A stretch of DNA of 64,000 bases from Cellvibrionaceae bacterium. GTDB lineage: Bacteria > Pseudomonadota > Gammaproteobacteria > Pseudomonadales > Cellvibrionaceae. A program made the translations under genes and the position numbers. Shown one piece after another: positions 37,560 to 47,938 of this stretch. The DNA lies in NCBI GenBank assembly GCA_028281575.1, contig JANQJP010000047.1:1-64000 (forward strand), in the 5' to 3' direction. Below the pieces are notes generated by a model that was given only the letters and a program-made list of their open reading frames with translations, was not told where the DNA came from and searched no databases. How positions within the stretch are numbered: position 1 is the first letter of the stretch; each line of letters opens with the position of its first letter.

Positions 37560-39623
37560 ATGATTAACCTCTCGCAGTTCTGGCGGCGTCGCGGCCGCAA
37601 TCGTAAGTCTCCCCGCACATTTCGGCGTTTGTTACGAGAATTCGAGCGCTACGACCGTATCTTCAAGGGCAGTCAGGGTTATGGCTTTCTCGATTGGGAT
37701 GTCGAGGAGCAACACATGTTTTGGGACGGTGGGCTCTGGAACTATTTGGGGTATAGCGATAAGGATATGAAGAGCATATCCGACCCAAACAAATGCCTGG
37801 AATTCGTCCACCCCGAAGATCGCGCGTCATTAAGTGAAGCTATTGCGCGCCACATCAAGCTGCGTGGTCCGGGTGAGGCGATATTCCGCATACGTAAAAA
37901 GCACGGTGGTTTCGTTTGGGCTGAGGTGCGAACGCAGGCAATCCGTAAAGCTAATGGCCACGTCCAGTTTACTTCTGGTCTGGTCTTTGATATCACCAAG
38001 CTAAAGGAAATTGAAGAGGCGCTGATGATCAGCGAGGCGCGACATTCGCGCATTCTCAAAGCTTCGAACGATGGTGTCTGGGAATGGACTGCCGAACACG
38101 GAGGCTTTCATTTTTCTTCACGTTGCTGGGAGCAGCTCGGCTACCACCAGAATGATGACGATCTAAATCGGGGTTTTGACCGCTTGGGTGCATGGCGCAA
38201 GCGTATTCATGAAGACGACCTGGTGTCATTTGATCGCGCGCTGAACGATCATTTTATGAAAAAAACACCGTTTGACGTCGAATATCGCATTCTCGGCAAA
38301 GACAACGAATGGCGGTGGATTCGCGCGCGCGGGCAAATGGCCTACGCGGCCGATGGACGTCCCTGGAGAATGTCTGGCACCAATATGGATATTACCGAAT
38401 TAAAGCGCGCTGAAGAGAGAGTAATTAACGCCAAGGAAGCGGCTGAAAAAGCGAATAAAGCCAAGTCTGAATTTTTGTCGAGCATGAGTCATGAATTGCG
38501 CACACCATTAAATGCGATTCTCGGGTTTGCCCAGCTTTTTGATTTAGATACTAACCTCACGGCGAACCAGCGCGACAATATTAACGAAATTAAAAAGGCT
38601 GGTGAGCACCTGTTGCAACTTGTTGGCGAAGTATTGGATCTCGCCAAAATTGAAGCGGGGCGCATGAATTTTGCGATGGAAGTGCTCGATCCAGTCGCGG
38701 TCGTTAAAGATTGCATATCTCTGGTTCAAACTCAGGCAGACGCGCGTGGCATAAAAGTCAAAGTGGTTGGTGCAGATACGCCAGGTTTAAAAGTGTTTGC
38801 TGACCGAAGGCGCTTAAAACAAGTGATGGTTAATTTGTTGAGCAATGCGGTTAAATACAACGTGGAAAGTGGCAGTGTGCGTATTTCATTGCGAATTATC
38901 GATGGCAGTGCCTGTCAAATCTCAATTGCGGATACAGGTAAAGGTATATCCGAGGTCATGCAGAACCGCGTTTTTCAGCCCTTTAATCGCTTGGGTGCGG
39001 AAAACTCACATGTGGAAGGTACGGGGGTCGGACTCGTTATTTGCAATCGGCTTGTCGAGCAAATGGGTGGATCTATGGGGTTTAGCAGCGTTGAGCATGA
39101 GGGCAGTACTTTTTGGTTTCAGCTGCCGATGGAGAGCTCGAGCGATGAAGAAGTGCCGAAGCGGGCCAGCAGCGTTGTCGACGCGGATGGATCCGCAGAG
39201 CGGACCGGCAACATAGATGCAATCGCGTTAAATTTTGAAGGGCGCCGAAAAATTCTTTATGTCGAAGATAGCTTGCCTAATCAGCGGCTGATGCAACAAA
39301 TTCTGTCACGCTATCCGCAGTTGGATTTGGAAATTGTCAGCGAAGGCTTTAGTGGTCTGTTTGAAGCGCGAACTAAACAGCCCGACTTGGTCATTATGGA
39401 CATAAATCTGCCAGGAATGAGTGGTTTTGAAACACTAGATATTATGAAGCGCGACAATGTCACCAGCGGCATTCCCGTCATCGCGTTATCGGCGAATGCA
39501 ATGGAGCATGATATTGCTTTGGGGAAAAAAGCCGGATTTGCCCATTATTTGACAAAACCGCTGCACCTGCCGCGCTTAATCAGCGTATTTAACGAAGTGT
39601 TTGCTGATGAGAGCTCACACTGA
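37560..39623 (+). CDS. hybrid sensor histidine kinase with two PAS domains and a receiver
   Basis: A 687-residue protein with no membrane segment, so a cytoplasmic sensor. Order: a PAS/PAC unit (about 40-155), a second PAS/PAC (about 160-285), HisKA with phospho-acceptor H311 (SMSHELRTPLN), a HATPase with N box (NLLSNAVKYN), G1 (DTGKGI) and G2 (GTGVGL), and a receiver (about 562-680) with phospho-acceptor D614 (IMDINLPG) and K near the end (LTKPLH). There is no HPt domain, so phosphate must pass to a separate partner. The last 9 bases overlap the convergent suhB gene. The signal is unknown. Confidence 0.93.
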   Translation: MINLSQFWRRRGRNRKSPRTFRRLLREFERYDRIFKGSQGYGFLDWDVEEQHMFWDGGLWNYLGYSDKDMKSISDPNKCLEFVHPEDRASLSEAIARHIKLRGPGEAIFRIRKKHGGFVWAEVRTQAIRKANGHVQFTSGLVFDITKLKEIEEALMISEARHSRILKASNDGVWEWTAEHGGFHFSSRCWEQLGYHQNDDDLNRGFDRLGAWRKRIHEDDLVSFDRALNDHFMKKTPFDVEYRILGKDNEWRWIRARGQMAYAADGRPWRMSGTNMDITELKRAEERVINAKEAAEKANKAKSEFLSSMSHELRTPLNAILGFAQLFDLDTNLTANQRDNINEIKKAGEHLLQLVGEVLDLAKIEAGRMNFAMEVLDPVAVVKDCISLVQTQADARGIKVKVVGADTPGLKVFADRRRLKQVMVNLLSNAVKYNVESGSVRISLRIIDGSACQISIADTGKGISEVMQNRVFQPFNRLGAENSHVEGTGVGLVICNRLVEQMGGSMGFSSVEHEGSTFWFQLPMESSSDEEVPKRASSVVDADGSAERTGNIDAIALNFEGRRKILYVEDSLPNQRLMQQILSRYPQLDLEIVSEGFSGLFEARTKQPDLVIMDINLPGMSGFETLDIMKRDNVTSGIPVIALSANAMEHDIALGKKAGFAHYLTKPLHLPRLISVFNEVFADESSH

Positions 39624-40415
39624 GCCCATATGTTTTTCAACAATTTGCAGTAGTGGTTTAAAAAGTTTTGGTGTTGCGCAGACGACGTTGCCACTATCGA
39701 AGAATGCATTGCCACCGCGAAAATCTGCCAGCATTCCACCAGCTTCTTTAACGAGTAATATGCCTCCGGCGATGTCCCAGGCTTTCAAATTCATTTCCCA
39801 AAAGCCGTCGTATCTGCCCGCAGCAACATAGGCCAAGTCCAGAGCGGCAGAACCAGGTCTGCGAATTCCCGCAGTTTGGCTGGCGATGTCCTGCAGACAG
39901 CTCAAATATTCACTGATGTGTTCGAGGGCAAATCCATTAAATGGAATGCCGGTACCGATAAGAGCGCCGTCCATGCCCTGGCGAGAGCTGACGCGGATTC
40001 TGCGACCATTGAGTGTGGCGCCCCGGCCGCGGCTCGCAGTAAATTCCTCTTGTTTGATTGGGTCTAAAACGACTGCATGGCTAAGTTGACCGTTGCGCCG
40101 GCATGCGATCGATACCGCGAAGTGCGGTATGCCGTGGATAAAATTTGTGGTGCCATCGAGTGGATCGATAATCCATTCCACTTCTGCGTCATCCGGGCCA
40201 GATACGCCAGTCTCCTCACCGATAAATTTGTGATCTGGATAGGCTTTCTTCAAATGATAAATAACTTCTTTTTCGGATTGACGATCAATGTCGCTGACAA
40301 AGTCGTTGCGTCCTTTTTCTTCAATTTCGACTAAATCTACGCGCTCAAATGCGCGCTCGAGAATTTCGCCGGCTTTGCGCGCAGCTTTAAGCGCAACGTT
40401 CAGCATGGGTTCCAT
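39615..40415 (-). CDS. suhB: inositol-1-monophosphatase family protein SuhB
   Basis: A 266-residue Mg-dependent phosphatase fold with the metal-site motifs GEETG, DPLDGTTNF and WDIAGG. SuhB hydrolyses inositol monophosphate and also joins the rRNA antitermination complex in gammaproteobacteria. It is divergent from trmJ, the standard pairing in Pseudomonas and Escherichia. It overlaps the kinase gene by 9 bases at its 3' end. Confidence 0.95.
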   Translation of the reverse strand: MEPMLNVALKAARKAGEILERAFERVDLVEIEEKGRNDFVSDIDRQSEKEVIYHLKKAYPDHKFIGEETGVSGPDDAEVEWIIDPLDGTTNFIHGIPHFAVSIACRRNGQLSHAVVLDPIKQEEFTASRGRGATLNGRRIRVSSRQGMDGALIGTGIPFNGFALEHISEYLSCLQDIASQTAGIRRPGSAALDLAYVAAGRYDGFWEMNLKAWDIAGGILLVKEAGGMLADFRGGNAFFDSGNVVCATPKLFKPLLQIVEKHMGSV

Positions 40416-40598
40416 AAAATACTTGCTCTAAATCTAGTGGTGAAAGGCTGGGCTGAAAGGAGCCAGAAGTATAGCAATCGAGGCGGAGCGCTTCTATGTA
40501 ATTTTACCTGGGATCGAGAAACCTTTGCTCTCCGCGCTGAGCGGCGTAGAATGCGCAGCCTTAATCTCTCCGTGAAAATAATTTTAGTCTTTAAACGT

Positions 40599-41396
40599 AT
40601 GTCAGACCGCTTTGAGCATATTTCTATCGTAATGATTAACACGACCCACCCAGGGAATATCGGCGCGGCTGCACGTGCGCTAAAAAATATGGGTCTTTCT
40701 AAACTGGTGCTGGTTGAGCCGAAGGAATATCCAACCGCGAAAGCTGTTTGGCGGGCTGCGGGGGCGACCGATGTATTGGAGCAGGTCGAAGTCGTGGATT
40801 CACTCGATGCCGCAATTGCCGATTGCAGCCTGGTGATCGGTACCAGCGCGCGTGAACGGCGTATTCCCTGGCCCCTGCTTACACCGCGCGAGTGTGGCGA
40901 TCGCGTATGGTGTGAGGCAGAACAACATAAAGTGGCCATTTTGTTTGGGCGCGAAGACCGCGGTATGACGAACGAAGAGCTGCAAAAATGTCACTATCAC
41001 GTGCATATTCCCGCTAATCCGGAATACAGCGCATTGAATATCGCCGCGGCGATTCAAGTCATCTGCTACGAAATCCGTATGTCAGCGTTGGCACCGCCCA
41101 ACGGCGAAGCGCTAACGTTTGATGACTGGGATGTTCCTCGCGCCAAGCAAGAAGCTATGGAGCACTATTATGCTCACTTGGAAGATACGCTGGCGCAGCT
41201 TAGATTTCTTGACCCCGATAATCCTCGTCAGACAATTACCCGCCTGCGCCGCCTCTTTAACCGAATTCGCATGGATGATATGGAATTGAGCATTCTCAGA
41301 GGCATGCTCACCTCCATACAAAATCACATCTACCACGCCGATAATGCACTTCGAGAACTAAGTGAAGAAAGCTGTGCGGAGGATAAACCTGAGTAA
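40599..41396 (+). CDS. trmJ: tRNA (cytidine/uridine-32-2'-O)-methyltransferase
   Basis: A 265-residue SPOUT enzyme that 2'-O-methylates position 32 of the tRNA anticodon loop. The family N-terminus (ISIVMINTTHPGNIGAAARA), FGREDRGMTNEEL and the knot segment PANPEYSALNIAAAIQ are intact. The frame is open to 40437 but the extra residues are not TrmJ-like; I take the ATG at 40599. The cysE gene often found between trmJ and iscR is absent; the IscR-type site starts one base after the stop. Confidence 0.94.
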   Translation: MSDRFEHISIVMINTTHPGNIGAAARALKNMGLSKLVLVEPKEYPTAKAVWRAAGATDVLEQVEVVDSLDAAIADCSLVIGTSARERRIPWPLLTPRECGDRVWCEAEQHKVAILFGREDRGMTNEELQKCHYHVHIPANPEYSALNIAAAIQVICYEIRMSALAPPNGEALTFDDWDVPRAKQEAMEHYYAHLEDTLAQLRFLDPDNPRQTITRLRRLFNRIRMDDMELSILRGMLTSIQNHIYHADNALRELSEESCAEDKPE

Positions 41397-41397
41397 A

Positions 41398-41431
41398 ATA
41401 CTTGACTAAAATACTCGGTTTTTACGATAAT
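41398..41431 (+). promoter_or_regulatory. iscR promoter overlapped by an IscR type 1-like site
   Basis: Bases 41398-41422 (atacttgactaaaatactcg, then gtttt) fit the IscR type 1 pattern known from E. coli at about 22 of 25 positions. Within it TTGACT (41402-41407) serves as -35, with an 18-base spacer to GATAAT (41426-41431). Binding of [2Fe-2S]-IscR here would block the promoter, giving feedback on cluster synthesis. Confidence 0.8.
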
Positions 41432-41460
41432 TCGCTCAAATCACCCCTGAGAATGAGCGA

Positions 41461-41946
41461 ATGCGACTGACAACGAAAGGCCGTTATGCGGTGACGGCAA
41501 TGCTGGACTTGGCTTTACACGCCGATAGTGGCCCTATTAGCTTGTCTGATATTTCTAAGCGTCAACATATATCGCTGTCGTATTTGGAACAGCTCTTTGC
41601 AAAGTTGCGCCAAAATTCTCTGGTAAAGAGCGTGCGAGGCCCTGGCGGCGGTTATCGTTTAAACCGCAGCGCGACCGATATCTTTGTGGCCCAGATTGTC
41701 GATGCAGTAAACGAATCTATTGACGCTACGAACTGCGGTGGCAGCGGCAATTGCCAGCAGGGTGAAGTTTGCCTGACCCACTATTTGTGGGACGATTTAA
41801 GCAGTCAGATTCATTCTTTTTTGAGCGCTATTAGTCTCGCGAGCCTTGTTGCGCGTCGCGAAGTCCAAAACGTGGCATTGCGGCAGAATCAGCGAGAGGG
41901 TATGGACGCGCTTTCGTTAGAGCGCATTTCTGCTTCGAGCATTTAA
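41461..41946 (+). CDS. iscR: Fe-S cluster assembly transcriptional regulator IscR
   Basis: A 161-residue Rrf2-family repressor with a winged helix ([18 protein letters not shown] opening) and the [2Fe-2S] ligands C92, C98 and C104, at the same positions as in E. coli. It senses cluster status and represses its own operon when loaded. Here it leads a mixed isc/suf operon, with iscS 12 bases downstream and a site for itself just upstream. Confidence 0.97.
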   Translation: MRLTTKGRYAVTAMLDLALHADSGPISLSDISKRQHISLSYLEQLFAKLRQNSLVKSVRGPGGGYRLNRSATDIFVAQIVDAVNESIDATNCGGSGNCQQGEVCLTHYLWDDLSSQIHSFLSAISLASLVARREVQNVALRQNQREGMDALSLERISASSI

Positions 41947-41958
41947 GCGGGCATCCGT

Positions 41959-43128
41959 GTGAATTCACCAATATATTTGGATTATGCAGCGACAACGCCG
42001 GTAGACCCAGCGGTTGCGCTGGCGATGTCCGAATGCCTCACCCTCGATGGCAGCTTCGGCAACGCTGCGTCGCGTTCGCATTTCTATGGCTGGAAAGCAG
42101 AGGAATTAGTGGAGGCAGCGCGCAGCCAGTTGGCTAACTGTATTGGTGCTGATCCGAGAGAAATTGTGTGGACGAGCGGTGCAACAGAATCCAATAACCT
42201 GGCGTTAAAAGGCACTATTGACGCGCGAGCAGAGCGCCCCTTACACATCATCACTTCGCAGATAGAGCATAAATCGGTATTGGATGCGTGCGGCTACCTT
42301 GGTGAACATGGTGTAGAAGTGAGCTACGTTGCGCCCAGTGTTAACGGCGACGTGTCGTTGGCGGCCATTGCGGCTGAGCTACGCGCAAATACGTGTTTAA
42401 TTTCACTGATGCACGCGAATAACGAGACGGGCGTTATCAATGATATTGCGGCGTTGGGGGAATTTTGTCGTGACAAAGGTATTTTATTGCATGTCGATGC
42501 CGCTCAGACGCTCGGAAAAATCGCTCTGAACGTCGCAGAGTTAAATATTGATTTAATGTCGATGTCAGCGCATAAGCTCTATGGCCCAAAAGGCATTGGT
42601 GCTCTGTACGTGCGACGTCATCCGGATGTGCGTTTGAGCGCGCAAATTCATGGTGGTGGCCACGAGCGCGGGATGCGTTCCGGTACTTTGCCAACACATC
42701 AAATTGTTGGTTTTGGCAAAGCTGCCGAAGTTGCGGCAACAAATATTGATGAAGAAAAAGCGCGTATTTTCTCGCTGAGAGAACAGTTTTGGCGAGGTAT
42801 TTATGAGCTTGATGGCGTGCATTTAAATGGCGGAAAAGCGCTGTGTCTGCCGGGCATTGTCAACGTCGGGTTTGACGGTATTGATGGCGAAACCTTGTTG
42901 ATGAGTTTGCGCGGGCTTGCTATCTCGACGGGTTCCGCTTGCGCATCGGCGACAATGGAGCCTTCTTACGTGCTTACGGCGATGGGCAATTCAAGCGAAT
43001 ACGCGCATAACTCGCTGCGTTTTAGTTTTGGGCGTTTCACGCAAGCAGAGGATATCGATACCGCGGTGGAAAGTATTCGTCATGCGCATGCTGCGTTGAG
43101 CCCAAAGTTAGTGCAGGCGCGTACTTAA
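41959..43128 (+). CDS. iscS: cysteine desulfurase, IscS type
   Basis: A 389-residue group I PLP desulfurase that takes sulfur from cysteine. PLP lysine is K206 ([10 protein letters not shown]) and the persulfide Cys is C328 (STGSACAS), on the extended loop typical of IscS rather than SufS. The start is a GTG at 41959, 12 bases after iscR. IscU, IscA, HscB, HscA and ferredoxin genes do not follow; sufB does, after 31 bases. So this IscS may supply SufBCD, tRNA thiolation or other acceptors. Confidence 0.93.
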   Translation: MNSPIYLDYAATTPVDPAVALAMSECLTLDGSFGNAASRSHFYGWKAEELVEAARSQLANCIGADPREIVWTSGATESNNLALKGTIDARAERPLHIITSQIEHKSVLDACGYLGEHGVEVSYVAPSVNGDVSLAAIAAELRANTCLISLMHANNETGVINDIAALGEFCRDKGILLHVDAAQTLGKIALNVAELNIDLMSMSAHKLYGPKGIGALYVRRHPDVRLSAQIHGGGHERGMRSGTLPTHQIVGFGKAAEVAATNIDEEKARIFSLREQFWRGIYELDGVHLNGGKALCLPGIVNVGFDGIDGETLLMSLRGLAISTGSACASATMEPSYVLTAMGNSSEYAHNSLRFSFGRFTQAEDIDTAVESIRHAHAALSPKLVQART

Positions 43129-43159
43129 ACTTAATTATCACGAACATAGAAAGGCAAGT

Positions 43160-44599
43160 ATGTCTCAAGAGCACATTGATCGTCTGATAGAAAGCGACTA
43201 CGCGGCGGGCTTCGTTAGCAATATCGAGTCTGATACGCTTGCGCCCGGCCTCGATGAAGACGTTGTTCGCTTTATATCGTCAAAAAAAAATGAGCCGCAA
43301 TGGATGCTCGACTGGCGTTTAAACGCGTTTCGTATTTGGCAGGAGATGGAAGAGCCTTCGTGGGCGCATGTGCACTACCCGCAAATTAATTATCAAGATA
43401 TTTCTTACTATTCAGCACCTAAAAGTATCGAAGATAAACCCAAGAGCCTGGATGAGGTAGATCCAGAGCTTATCGAAACATATAACAAACTCGGTATTCC
43501 GCTACACGAACAGGAAATGCTCGCAGGCGTTGCTGTAGATGCGGTTTTCGATTCCGTTTCAGTTGCAACAACGTTTCGCAGCAAGTTACAGGACGCGGGT
43601 GTTATATTTTGCCCAATTTCTGAAGCTGTGCATGAATACCCCGACCTGGTGAAAAAATATTTGGGCAGTGTCGTTCCGCAAAAAGATAATTATTTTTCTG
43701 CGTTGAATAGTGCGGTATTTAGCGATGGGTCATTTGTATATATTCCCAAGGGCGTGCGCTGCCCGATGGAATTGTCCACTTATTTTAGAATAAATGAATC
43801 CAACACCGGGCAGTTCGAAAGAACCTTAATTGTCGCAGACGAGGGCAGTCATGTAAGCTATTTGGAAGGCTGCACTGCGCCAATGCGTGACGAAAATCAA
43901 TTGCATGCCGCCGTGGTTGAATTGGTCGCGCTCGACAATGCAAATATTAAATACTCTACTGTGCAAAACTGGTATCCAGGTGACGCGGAAGGCAATGGTG
44001 GTATTTATAATTTCGTTACCAAGCGTGGTGTTGCGCATACTAATGCGCGAATATCGTGGACCCAGGTAGAAACAGGGTCGGCTATTACCTGGAAATATCC
44101 GAGTTGCATACTTAAGGGTGATAACAGCGTTGGAGAATTTTATTCCGTTGCTCTGACAAATAATTTTCAGCAGGCCGATACTGGCACGAAAATGATTCAT
44201 CTCGGCAAAAATACCCGTTCTACTATTATTTCCAAGGGGATTTCAGCTGGAAAAAGCTCCAATGCTTATCGAGGTTTGGTACGCATGAACCCCGGTGCAC
44301 GTTCCTCACGCAATTACACGCAGTGTGATTCTCTCCTGATAGGCGATAAATGCGCTGCACACACCTTCCCCTACATAGAAAGCAAAAACCCTTCAGCTGT
44401 TGTCGAGCATGAAGCCACTACGTCGAAGGTCAGTGATGACCAATTATATTTATGTCAGCAGCGAGGCATTGATACAGAAAAAGCGGTATCGATGATTGTG
44501 AATGGTTTTTGTAAGGAAGTTTTTAAGGAACTGCCGATGGAATTTGCCGTTGAAGCCGGCAAACTTTTGGAAGTGAGCCTTGAAGGTTCTGTAGGTTAA
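43160..44599 (+). CDS. sufB: Fe-S cluster scaffold subunit SufB
   Basis: A 479-residue protein of the SufBC2D scaffold on which clusters form. It has the SufB core beta-helix ([41 protein letters not shown]) and the C-terminal helical domain ([13 protein letters not shown]). C-terminal residues and the conserved Cys in YPSCIL match the family. It is 29 bases upstream of sufC. Confidence 0.96.
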   Translation: MSQEHIDRLIESDYAAGFVSNIESDTLAPGLDEDVVRFISSKKNEPQWMLDWRLNAFRIWQEMEEPSWAHVHYPQINYQDISYYSAPKSIEDKPKSLDEVDPELIETYNKLGIPLHEQEMLAGVAVDAVFDSVSVATTFRSKLQDAGVIFCPISEAVHEYPDLVKKYLGSVVPQKDNYFSALNSAVFSDGSFVYIPKGVRCPMELSTYFRINESNTGQFERTLIVADEGSHVSYLEGCTAPMRDENQLHAAVVELVALDNANIKYSTVQNWYPGDAEGNGGIYNFVTKRGVAHTNARISWTQVETGSAITWKYPSCILKGDNSVGEFYSVALTNNFQQADTGTKMIHLGKNTRSTIISKGISAGKSSNAYRGLVRMNPGARSSRNYTQCDSLLIGDKCAAHTFPYIESKNPSAVVEHEATTSKVSDDQLYLCQQRGIDTEKAVSMIVNGFCKEVFKELPMEFAVEAGKLLEVSLEGSVG

Positions 44600-44628
44600 T
44601 ATTGTTCGAATTTGCTGGAGCGCAGTAA

Positions 44629-45378
44629 GTGTTAAGCATCAAAAATTTACATGTGAATGTTGACGAGAAAACTATTCTGAAAGGCCTTGATTTAGACGTT
44701 AAAGCTGGAGAGGTTCATGCGATTATGGGGCCAAACGGTTCCGGTAAAAGTACGCTTGGGCATGTGCTTTCAGGGCGTGACGGTTATGACATCATTGACG
44801 GCGATATCCAGTTTCAAGGCAAGGACTTGTTAGAGCTTGAAACCGAGGAGCGCGCGCGAGAGGGCTTATTTCTCGCTTTTCAATACCCAGTTGAAATTCC
44901 CGGTGTCAGCAATATGGAATTTCTTAAAGCTTCTGTAGATGCCGTTCGTGAGCATAGAGCGCAAGCGCCTTGCGATGCGGTGAGTTTTATGAAGCAGGCA
45001 CGGGCCGCATGTAAAGAGGTGAATTTAAATCAGGATTTCCTCAAGCGTGGCGTTAACGAAGGGTTTTCGGGGGGTGAGAAAAAACGCAACGAAATTATGC
45101 AGATGATGTTGTTGGAACCAACGCTAGCCATTCTTGATGAAACGGATTCAGGTTTGGATATTGATGCGCTTCAAATTGTTGCTGATGGTGTGAATTCGTT
45201 GCGGTCGGCGCAGAGAGGTTTTATTGTGGTGACGCATTATCAACGCCTGCTCAATTACATCGAGCCGGATTTTGTGCACGTGCTGGCAAATGGCAAAATT
45301 GTCAAATCGGGCGATAAGTCTCTCGCACTCGAGTTGGAAGCCAAGGGTTACGCCTGGCTTGAAGAAGAGGTTGCATGA
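44629..45378 (+). CDS. sufC: Fe-S assembly ATPase SufC
   Basis: A 249-residue ABC-type ATPase with Walker A GPNGSGKST, the signature FSGGEKKRNE and Walker B LAILDETDSGLD. SufC binds SufB and SufD and drives the conformational change that exposes the nascent cluster site. It begins with GTG and its stop overlaps the sufD start (ATGA). Confidence 0.96.
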   Translation: MLSIKNLHVNVDEKTILKGLDLDVKAGEVHAIMGPNGSGKSTLGHVLSGRDGYDIIDGDIQFQGKDLLELETEERAREGLFLAFQYPVEIPGVSNMEFLKASVDAVREHRAQAPCDAVSFMKQARAACKEVNLNQDFLKRGVNEGFSGGEKKRNEIMQMMLLEPTLAILDETDSGLDIDALQIVADGVNSLRSAQRGFIVVTHYQRLLNYIEPDFVHVLANGKIVKSGDKSLALELEAKGYAWLEEEVA

Positions 45379-46688
45379 TGTTCGACTTTACTCAAGCCGC
45401 GCTTGCAGTTGAGCGCGAGCGAGATTGGTTAAGTCCTCTTCGAGCGCAGGGAAAATCTGTCTGGCAACATTATTCACTGCCAACACGAAAGACTGAAAAC
45501 TGGAAATATACCAATCTGAGTTTTTTGCAAAAGCAAAATTATTTTGCACGGCAAATATCGGATGCGCCGCTCGATCCGTCTCTAAGTGCGTTATATCAAA
45601 TCCCCGAATTCGAGGTGCACAGGCTTGTTTTTGTCAATGGTCGCTATGCTGAGGGTTTATCCAGCCTATCCGAAGACAGCGCCTTGGAACTGTCCCGTTT
45701 TGAAGACGCAGATGACTTGCAACGAAAAATTATTGCGGGCAAGTTAAATACGAACATTGAACTAAAAGAATTTGGATTTAGTGCGCTAAACACGAGTCAA
45801 CTCAGTGACGGCGTATTCCTGCGTGTAAAGAGAAACCGCAAAGTCGACAAGCCGATTCAGGTCGTATGGTTAACCACGAGCGAGAGCGATAATGCCAACG
45901 TAAACAGTCGCTTACTGATGGTGCTCGAGAGCGGTGCCGAGGCATCATTACTTGAACACTATGTGAGTTCTTCTGAGTCGCACAATGTATTTACCAATGC
46001 TGTGACAGAACTTTTTTTGGGCGCAAATGCAAAACTGACACATTATCGTCTGCATAAAGAACAGGAAAGCGCGGTCCATATTGGCGCCGTGTTTGCCACC
46101 CTCGAAAGCGCCGCGCACCTGAATAGTTTTTATTTGGCGTTTGGCAGCCGTTTAAAACGTTTGGATGTGCATGTTGAATATGAAGGCGAGGGTGCAGAGT
46201 CACATATCAACGGCGTCTACCTTCCCAAGAACAAGCAACATGTAGATATTCATAGTTGCATTGAGCATAAGGTTCCGCATTGTCGTTCAAACGAAGTTTT
46301 TCGGGGTATCGTCGCCGACGAGGCGCGGGCTGTTTTTAACGGTCGTATCCATATTCATAAGGATGCGCAAAAAACAGAAGCTTATCTGAGCAATAAAAAC
46401 CTGCTTACCAGCAATAAAGCGGAAGTGGATACCAAGCCTGAATTGGAAATTTACGCGGATGATGTACGCTGTGCTCACGGCGCGACGGTTGCGCAGTTGG
46501 ACCCAATGTCGTTGCACTATTTGAGGACGCGAGGTGTTTCTGAAAATGAAGCTCTTGTTATGTTGAGCTTTGGTTTTATTAACGAACTTATTGCCGAACT
46601 AAAACACGAGGCGATTTCACATTATTTACGGCCGGCCATTGCCCAATTGTTTTCCAGGGACCCGGCATTAGTGAGGCATCTACTGTGA
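45375..46688 (+). CDS. sufD: Fe-S cluster assembly protein SufD
   Basis: A 437-residue SufB paralogue completing the SufBC2D complex; it helps acquire iron. The family core (SHINGVYLPKNKQHVDIH, then VFRGIVADEARAVFNGRI) and the C-terminal helical part (DPMSLHYLRTRGV) are clear. It overlaps sufC by four bases at its start and sufS by four bases at its end, so all are translationally coupled. Confidence 0.95.
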   Translation: MMFDFTQAALAVERERDWLSPLRAQGKSVWQHYSLPTRKTENWKYTNLSFLQKQNYFARQISDAPLDPSLSALYQIPEFEVHRLVFVNGRYAEGLSSLSEDSALELSRFEDADDLQRKIIAGKLNTNIELKEFGFSALNTSQLSDGVFLRVKRNRKVDKPIQVVWLTTSESDNANVNSRLLMVLESGAEASLLEHYVSSSESHNVFTNAVTELFLGANAKLTHYRLHKEQESAVHIGAVFATLESAAHLNSFYLAFGSRLKRLDVHVEYEGEGAESHINGVYLPKNKQHVDIHSCIEHKVPHCRSNEVFRGIVADEARAVFNGRIHIHKDAQKTEAYLSNKNLLTSNKAEVDTKPELEIYADDVRCAHGATVAQLDPMSLHYLRTRGVSENEALVMLSFGFINELIAELKHEAISHYLRPAIAQLFSRDPALVRHLL

Positions 46689-47932
46689 GTGCCCTCCAGC
46701 AAGTGTCGATACGTCCGTTTTCTGCAGAGCAGGTGCGCGCTGACTTTCCAATTTTACACCAGGATGTCAATGGTCACCCGTTGGTGTATTTGGATAACGC
46801 TGCGACCACGCAAAAACCGCAACCTGTGATCGATGCCATCGTCGACTACTACAGCCGCTATAATTCAAATGTTCATCGCGGTGCACACGCACTTGCAGAC
46901 TTGGCGACAAAAAAGTTTGAAGAAGCGCGTGAATGTGTTGCCAATGCAATTAATAGCCCGACGTCCAGTCAACTTATCTGGACGCGCGGCACCACTGAAG
47001 CAATTAATCTTGTTGCCCATTCCTGGGGAAAAACCTCTCTGAGTGCAAACGACGTCATTTTGGTTTCGGAGTTAGAGCACCACTCAAATATTGTACCGTG
47101 GCAGCTGGTAGCCGATGAACTCGGTGCAACAGTGAAGGCAATTCCTGTTAGCCAGTCCGGCGCAATTGATCTCGAATCCCTGGCGACGATGTTGGACAAA
47201 AATGTAAAACTGGTTGCTGTTAATCATATTTCCAATGCGCTTGGGACGATAAACCCATTGGAAAAAATTGTGCCTATGTGTCGTGATACTGGTGCCAAAG
47301 TGTTGGTGGACGGCGCGCAGGGAATTGCACATTTTTCTGTAGATGTGCAGGCGCTGGATTGTGATTTCTACGCCTTTTCTGGTCACAAGGTGTTTGGTCC
47401 GACTGGCATTGGCGCGCTCTGGGCCAAACAGGAATTGCTTGACTCCATGCAGCCTTACCAGGGCGGCGGAGAAATGATCGAAACGGTGAGTTTTTCTGGT
47501 ACCACATTTAATTCCGCTCCGTATAAATTTGAAGCTGGTACACCAAATATTGCTGGTGCGATCGCCCTGGCGGCAGCGTTTGCATATTTGTCGCAGTTCG
47601 ACAGAGTGGAAATGTTGGCGCACGAACAAGATTTACTTGCGTATTGTGTTAAGCGTTCCGCGGAAATTGAAGGCTTGCAACGTATAGGTCGTGAGAAAAA
47701 TTCTGCTGCAATTTTTAGTTTTGGCGTCGATGGCACCCATCCTGCGGATATCGGTGTATTGCTGGACCAGCAGGGTGTTGCTGTTCGCACCGGTCATCAT
47801 TGTGCGCAACCTCTAATGCAGCGCTACAATATTCCCGGAACGGTCCGAGCTTCGTTTTCAATTTACAATACTCGGGCGGATGTGGACTGCTTATTTGCAT
47901 CATTAAAAAAAGTTTTAGGGTTTTTACGGTGA
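46685..47932 (+). CDS. sufS: cysteine desulfurase SufS
   Basis: A 415-residue group II desulfurase with PLP lysine K235 (SGHKVFG) and catalytic C373 (RTGHHCAQP), on the short loop typical of SufS that needs SufE as acceptor. SufE is encoded four genes later in the same run. The GTG start overlaps the sufD stop. Together with the upstream iscS, the operon holds two different desulfurases. Confidence 0.96.
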   Translation: MSALQQVSIRPFSAEQVRADFPILHQDVNGHPLVYLDNAATTQKPQPVIDAIVDYYSRYNSNVHRGAHALADLATKKFEEARECVANAINSPTSSQLIWTRGTTEAINLVAHSWGKTSLSANDVILVSELEHHSNIVPWQLVADELGATVKAIPVSQSGAIDLESLATMLDKNVKLVAVNHISNALGTINPLEKIVPMCRDTGAKVLVDGAQGIAHFSVDVQALDCDFYAFSGHKVFGPTGIGALWAKQELLDSMQPYQGGGEMIETVSFSGTTFNSAPYKFEAGTPNIAGAIALAAAFAYLSQFDRVEMLAHEQDLLAYCVKRSAEIEGLQRIGREKNSAAIFSFGVDGTHPADIGVLLDQQGVAVRTGHHCAQPLMQRYNIPGTVRASFSIYNTRADVDCLFASLKKVLGFLR

Positions 47933-47938
47933 AAAGAG

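Noticed and set aside
40437-40598. N-terminal extension of TrmJ
   Set aside because: The 54 extra residues do not resemble TrmJ and would run into the suhB promoter region.
40400-40939. 179-residue minus-strand frame across suhB 5' end and trmJ
   Set aside because: It crosses two real genes and resembles no protein; the composition is that of an antisense shadow.
47084-47629. 181-residue frame antisense to sufS
   Set aside because: It lies wholly opposite a well-conserved enzyme, lacks a ribosome site and has a low-order composition; a shadow of the codon pattern.
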